A stretch of 64,000 bases of DNA, taken from NCBI RefSeq assembly GCF_051486985.1, contig NZ_JAHVDV010000014.1, positions 1-64,000 of the forward strand, given 5' to 3'. Numbering within the stretch: position 1 is the stretch's first letter; every line of letters starts with the position of its first letter. Below the pieces are notes generated by a model. It ran no database searches. It was not told the DNA's origin and was given only the letters and a program-made list of their open reading frames with translations. Source of the DNA: CBFFRJ01 sp051486985. Lineage in GTDB: Bacteria; Pseudomonadota; Gammaproteobacteria; Enterobacterales; Enterobacteriaceae. A program made the translations under genes and the position numbers. Below, piece after piece: positions 61,754 to 64,000 of the stretch.

Positions 61754-63592
61754 TTAATCGTCCAGGAAGCTACGCAGCACTTCAGAACGGCTCGGGTGGC
61801 GCAGTTTACGCAATGCCTTCGCTTCGATCTGACGGATACGTTCGCGGGTCACGTCGAACTGTTTACCCACTTCTTCCAGAGTATGGTCGGTGTTCATATC
61901 GATACCGAAGCGCATACGCAGCACTTTCGCTTCACGGGCCGTCAGGCCAGCCAGCACGTCGTGCGTTGCAGCACGCAGGCTCTCGGTGGTGGCAGAGTCC
62001 AGCGGCAGCTCGAGGGTGGTATCCTCGATGAAATCACCCAGATGCGAATCTTCATCGTCACCGATTGGTGTTTCCATGGAGATTGGCTCTTTGGCAATTT
62101 TCAGCACTTTGCGGATTTTGTCTTCCGGCATCAACATGCGTTCAGCCAGCTCTTCCGGCGTCGGCTCGCGACCCATCTCCTGTAGCATCTGGCGGGAGAT
62201 ACGGTTGAGTTTGTTAATGGTCTCAATCATATGCACCGGAATACGGATGGTACGCGCCTGGTCTGCGATAGAGCGGGTGATCGCCTGACGGATCCACCAG
62301 GTTGCATAGGTCGAGAACTTGTAACCACGGCGGTATTCAAACTTATCAACCGCTTTCATCAGACCGATGTTGCCTTCCTGAATCAGATCCAGGAACTGCA
62401 GACCACGGTTGGTGTATTTTTTGGCGATAGAGATAACCAGACGCAGGTTCGCTTCTACCATCTCTTTCTTCGCACGGCGGGCTTTCGCTTCACCAATGGA
62501 CATGCGACGGTTGATGTCTTTTACCTGCTCAATGGTCAGGCCGGTCTCTTCTTCGATCTGCTGCAGTTTCTGCAGACTGCGCTGAACATCTTCCGCGACA
62601 TCGTGCAGTTTTTCAGACCAGGGTTTGTTCATAGCCAGCGCGGCGTTAAACCAGGTCTCATTGGTTTCATTACCCGTGAAGAGCGTAATGAAGTTTTTCT
62701 TCGGCATCTTGCACTGCTCAACACACATTTTCATGATGATACGTTCTTGCGTACGAACGCGATCCATCATGACGCGCATGCTGTTTACCAGGTAATCAAA
62801 CTGCTTTGGTACCAGGCGGAACTGTTTGAAGACTTCAGACAATTGCAGAATTTCGGCAGCGGCATCAGCATGGCTACGACCTTTTGCCTTGATGGTGTCA
62901 CGCGTTTTTTCATACTGCGCGCGCAGCTCGGCAAATTTTTCACGTGCCAGCTCAGGGTCGATGCTGTTGTCATCTTCCTCTTCTTCGTCTTCTTCATCCT
63001 CGTCTTCGTCGTCATCACGCTCTTCCTGAGACAACTCAGAGCCCACGTGCGTCGCCGTTGGGGCTAAATCTTCTTCAGCGTTAGGATCGACAAAGCCGGT
63101 GATGAGGTCAGACAGGCGAGCTTCTTCAGCTTCAACACGGTCGTACTGCTCCAGCAGATAAGTAATCGCTTCCGGGTACTCGGCAACAGAACACTGGACC
63201 TGGTTGATCCCATCTTCGATGCGTTTGGCGATGTCAATTTCGCCTTCACGGGTCAACAGCTCAACTGTCCCCATTTCGCGCATGTACATACGCACCGGGT
63301 CAGTCGTGCGGCCGATTTCAGATTCAACGCTCGACAGAACCTGTGCAGCAGCTTCTTCAGCATCTTCATCAGTGTTGTTGGAGGTTTCGGCAAGCAGCAG
63401 ATCATCGGCATCCGGTGCTTCTTCCATCACCTGAATGCCCATGTCGTTGATCATTTGGATGATGTCTTCGATCTGGTCGGAGTCGACGATATCTTCCGGC
63501 AGATGGTCATTGACCTCGGCATAGGTCAGATAGCCTTGCTCCTTACCACGTTGGACAAGAAGTTTCAGCTGTGACTGCGGGTTTTGCTCCAT
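61754..63592 (-). CDS. rpoD: RNA polymerase sigma-70 factor
   Basis: This 612-residue housekeeping sigma factor (E. coli 613) has region 1.1 at the N-terminus, region 1.2 with DPVRMYMREMG, the acidic linker (run of Asp/Glu near 190-208), region 2 with GYKFSTYATWWIRQAI for -10 opening, and region 4 with LEEVGKQFDVTRERIRQIE for -35 contact. It follows dnaG by 158 bp in the rpsU-dnaG-rpoD operon. Confidence 0.98.
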   Translation of the reverse strand: MEQNPQSQLKLLVQRGKEQGYLTYAEVNDHLPEDIVDSDQIEDIIQMINDMGIQVMEEAPDADDLLLAETSNNTDEDAEEAAAQVLSSVESEIGRTTDPVRMYMREMGTVELLTREGEIDIAKRIEDGINQVQCSVAEYPEAITYLLEQYDRVEAEEARLSDLITGFVDPNAEEDLAPTATHVGSELSQEERDDDEDEDEEDEEEEDDNSIDPELAREKFAELRAQYEKTRDTIKAKGRSHADAAAEILQLSEVFKQFRLVPKQFDYLVNSMRVMMDRVRTQERIIMKMCVEQCKMPKKNFITLFTGNETNETWFNAALAMNKPWSEKLHDVAEDVQRSLQKLQQIEEETGLTIEQVKDINRRMSIGEAKARRAKKEMVEANLRLVISIAKKYTNRGLQFLDLIQEGNIGLMKAVDKFEYRRGYKFSTYATWWIRQAITRSIADQARTIRIPVHMIETINKLNRISRQMLQEMGREPTPEELAERMLMPEDKIRKVLKIAKEPISMETPIGDDEDSHLGDFIEDTTLELPLDSATTESLRAATHDVLAGLTAREAKVLRMRFGIDMNTDHTLEEVGKQFDVTRERIRQIEAKALRKLRHPSRSEVLRSFLDD

Positions 63593-63750
63593 AAGACGGT
63601 ATCCACACTTAATTCAAGAGGGTTGGTGTCGGTTAGCGAAATGAAACCGCCAACTTGGTGTAACGAGGGCTTACTTATATTTTTGCCGCTGCCTCTCAGT
63701 GCGGCTGTCGGGCGCTTCCCGAACGATTATCGGCACTTAAGCCGTTGAAT

Positions 63751-64000
63751 TTACTTTTTTGCCAGTTCCTGGTTTAGTTGCCAGAGTTCCCGGCGTTCTT
63801 CGCTGCTTAAGCCGTGTGTGCGGTCGCGAGCTATCAACTCTTCCTGCCGCCGTTCAAGCATCGAATCGAACATATGATTGAGCGCATCGGTGAACGTTTT
63901 TTCTGCAATGTCCTTATCTGCTATATCGTCCCACGTGGCCAGTTTTTCAAGGGTCGCGGCTTCTTTTGTGCCGCGATACTGTTCGAGCAGTTGTCCGGTG
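63751..64000 (-). CDS. dnaG: DNA primase, C-terminal part (cut by window edge)
   Basis: The last 82 codons of primase are visible, from TGQLLEQYRGTKEAATLEKL to the end LWQLNQELAKK and TAA at 63751. This is the helical domain that binds DnaB helicase. The rest lies beyond the window. Confidence 0.95.
   Translation of the reverse strand, partial: TGQLLEQYRGTKEAATLEKLATWDDIADKDIAEKTFTDALNHMFDSMLERRQEELIARDRTHGLSSEERRELWQLNQELAKK

Noticed and set aside
62785..63067. Long opposite-strand open frames inside rpoD
   Set aside because: They mirror the acidic codon run of sigma-70 and have no ribosome site; shadow frames.

Overview
The window is chromosomal DNA of a yellow-pigmented Enterobacterales bacterium. 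Cronobacter or a near relative fits best. Three things point there: a zeaxanthin-glucoside carotenoid cluster with a type 2 isopentenyl-diphosphate isomerase, a group 2 (kps, ABC-exported) capsule locus, and the core block dnaG-rpoD ... mug-tRNA-Ile2(CAT). All identifications rest on reading the sequence and on recalled family features; no database was searched.

Layout. (1) 1-4.7 kb: five tandem palindromic repeats, then a sugar-uptake unit made of a beta-glucoside-type PTS enzyme IIBCA, an AscG-like LacI regulator and a SemiSWEET protein. Two AscG-type operators lie in front of the PTS gene. (2) 4.7-7.1 kb: small genes (yoaC-like, two very small membrane proteins, an immunity-like lipoprotein). 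(3) 7.1-8.3 kb: a gene graveyard with a decayed tRNA-type attachment site, the first codons of an integrase and the last part of a chemotaxis receptor gene. (4) 8.4-15.8 kb: crtZ facing crtE-idi-crtX-crtY-crtI-crtB, then a ytfJ homologue. (5) 16.6-17.9 kb: a second graveyard with a frameshifted paralogue of the 5.9 kb membrane gene and a possible phage-protein tail. (6) 17.9-44.5 kb: an integrated island bounded by a displaced tRNA-Ile2 3' end on the left and the intact tRNA on the right. It carries an integrase, Fic with a candidate small antitoxin, AlpA/DUF3987/YagK-YfjJ satellite genes, an eight-gene defence operon, an IS903-like element and a CP4-type cargo block (YfjP GTPase, DUF932 remnant, DUF905, ArdB/KlcA, RadC, DUF987, CbeA/CbtA toxin-antitoxin, DUF4942). 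(7) 44.6-61.2 kb: mug, then the capsule locus as two convergent operons: JUMPstart-kpsM-kpsT-region 2 rightward, and kpsF-E-D-C-S plus an alpha/beta hydrolase leftward. (8) rpoD and the 3' end of dnaG.

How it works together. The crt genes would build geranylgeranyl diphosphate, phytoene, lycopene, beta-carotene, zeaxanthin and its glucosides. The kps genes would start a poly-Kdo linker on a lipid (KpsC/KpsS, with KpsF feeding Kdo synthesis) and export the polymer (KpsMT-E-D). The defence operon combines a complete type I restriction-modification system with two DUF262 proteins, an SF1 helicase-like protein and a TPR-OB protein.

Most notable observations: (a) the eight-gene composite defence operon at 24.7-38.2 kb; (b) a tail-spike-like, S74-ended protein inside the capsule locus whose Tat-like signal peptide sits in a separate overlapping frame, with a slippery heptamer at the point where the frames must join; (c) a third, decayed copy of attachment site plus integrase start at 7.6-7.9 kb, which places the carotenoid cluster between two fossil integration ends of the same element family.
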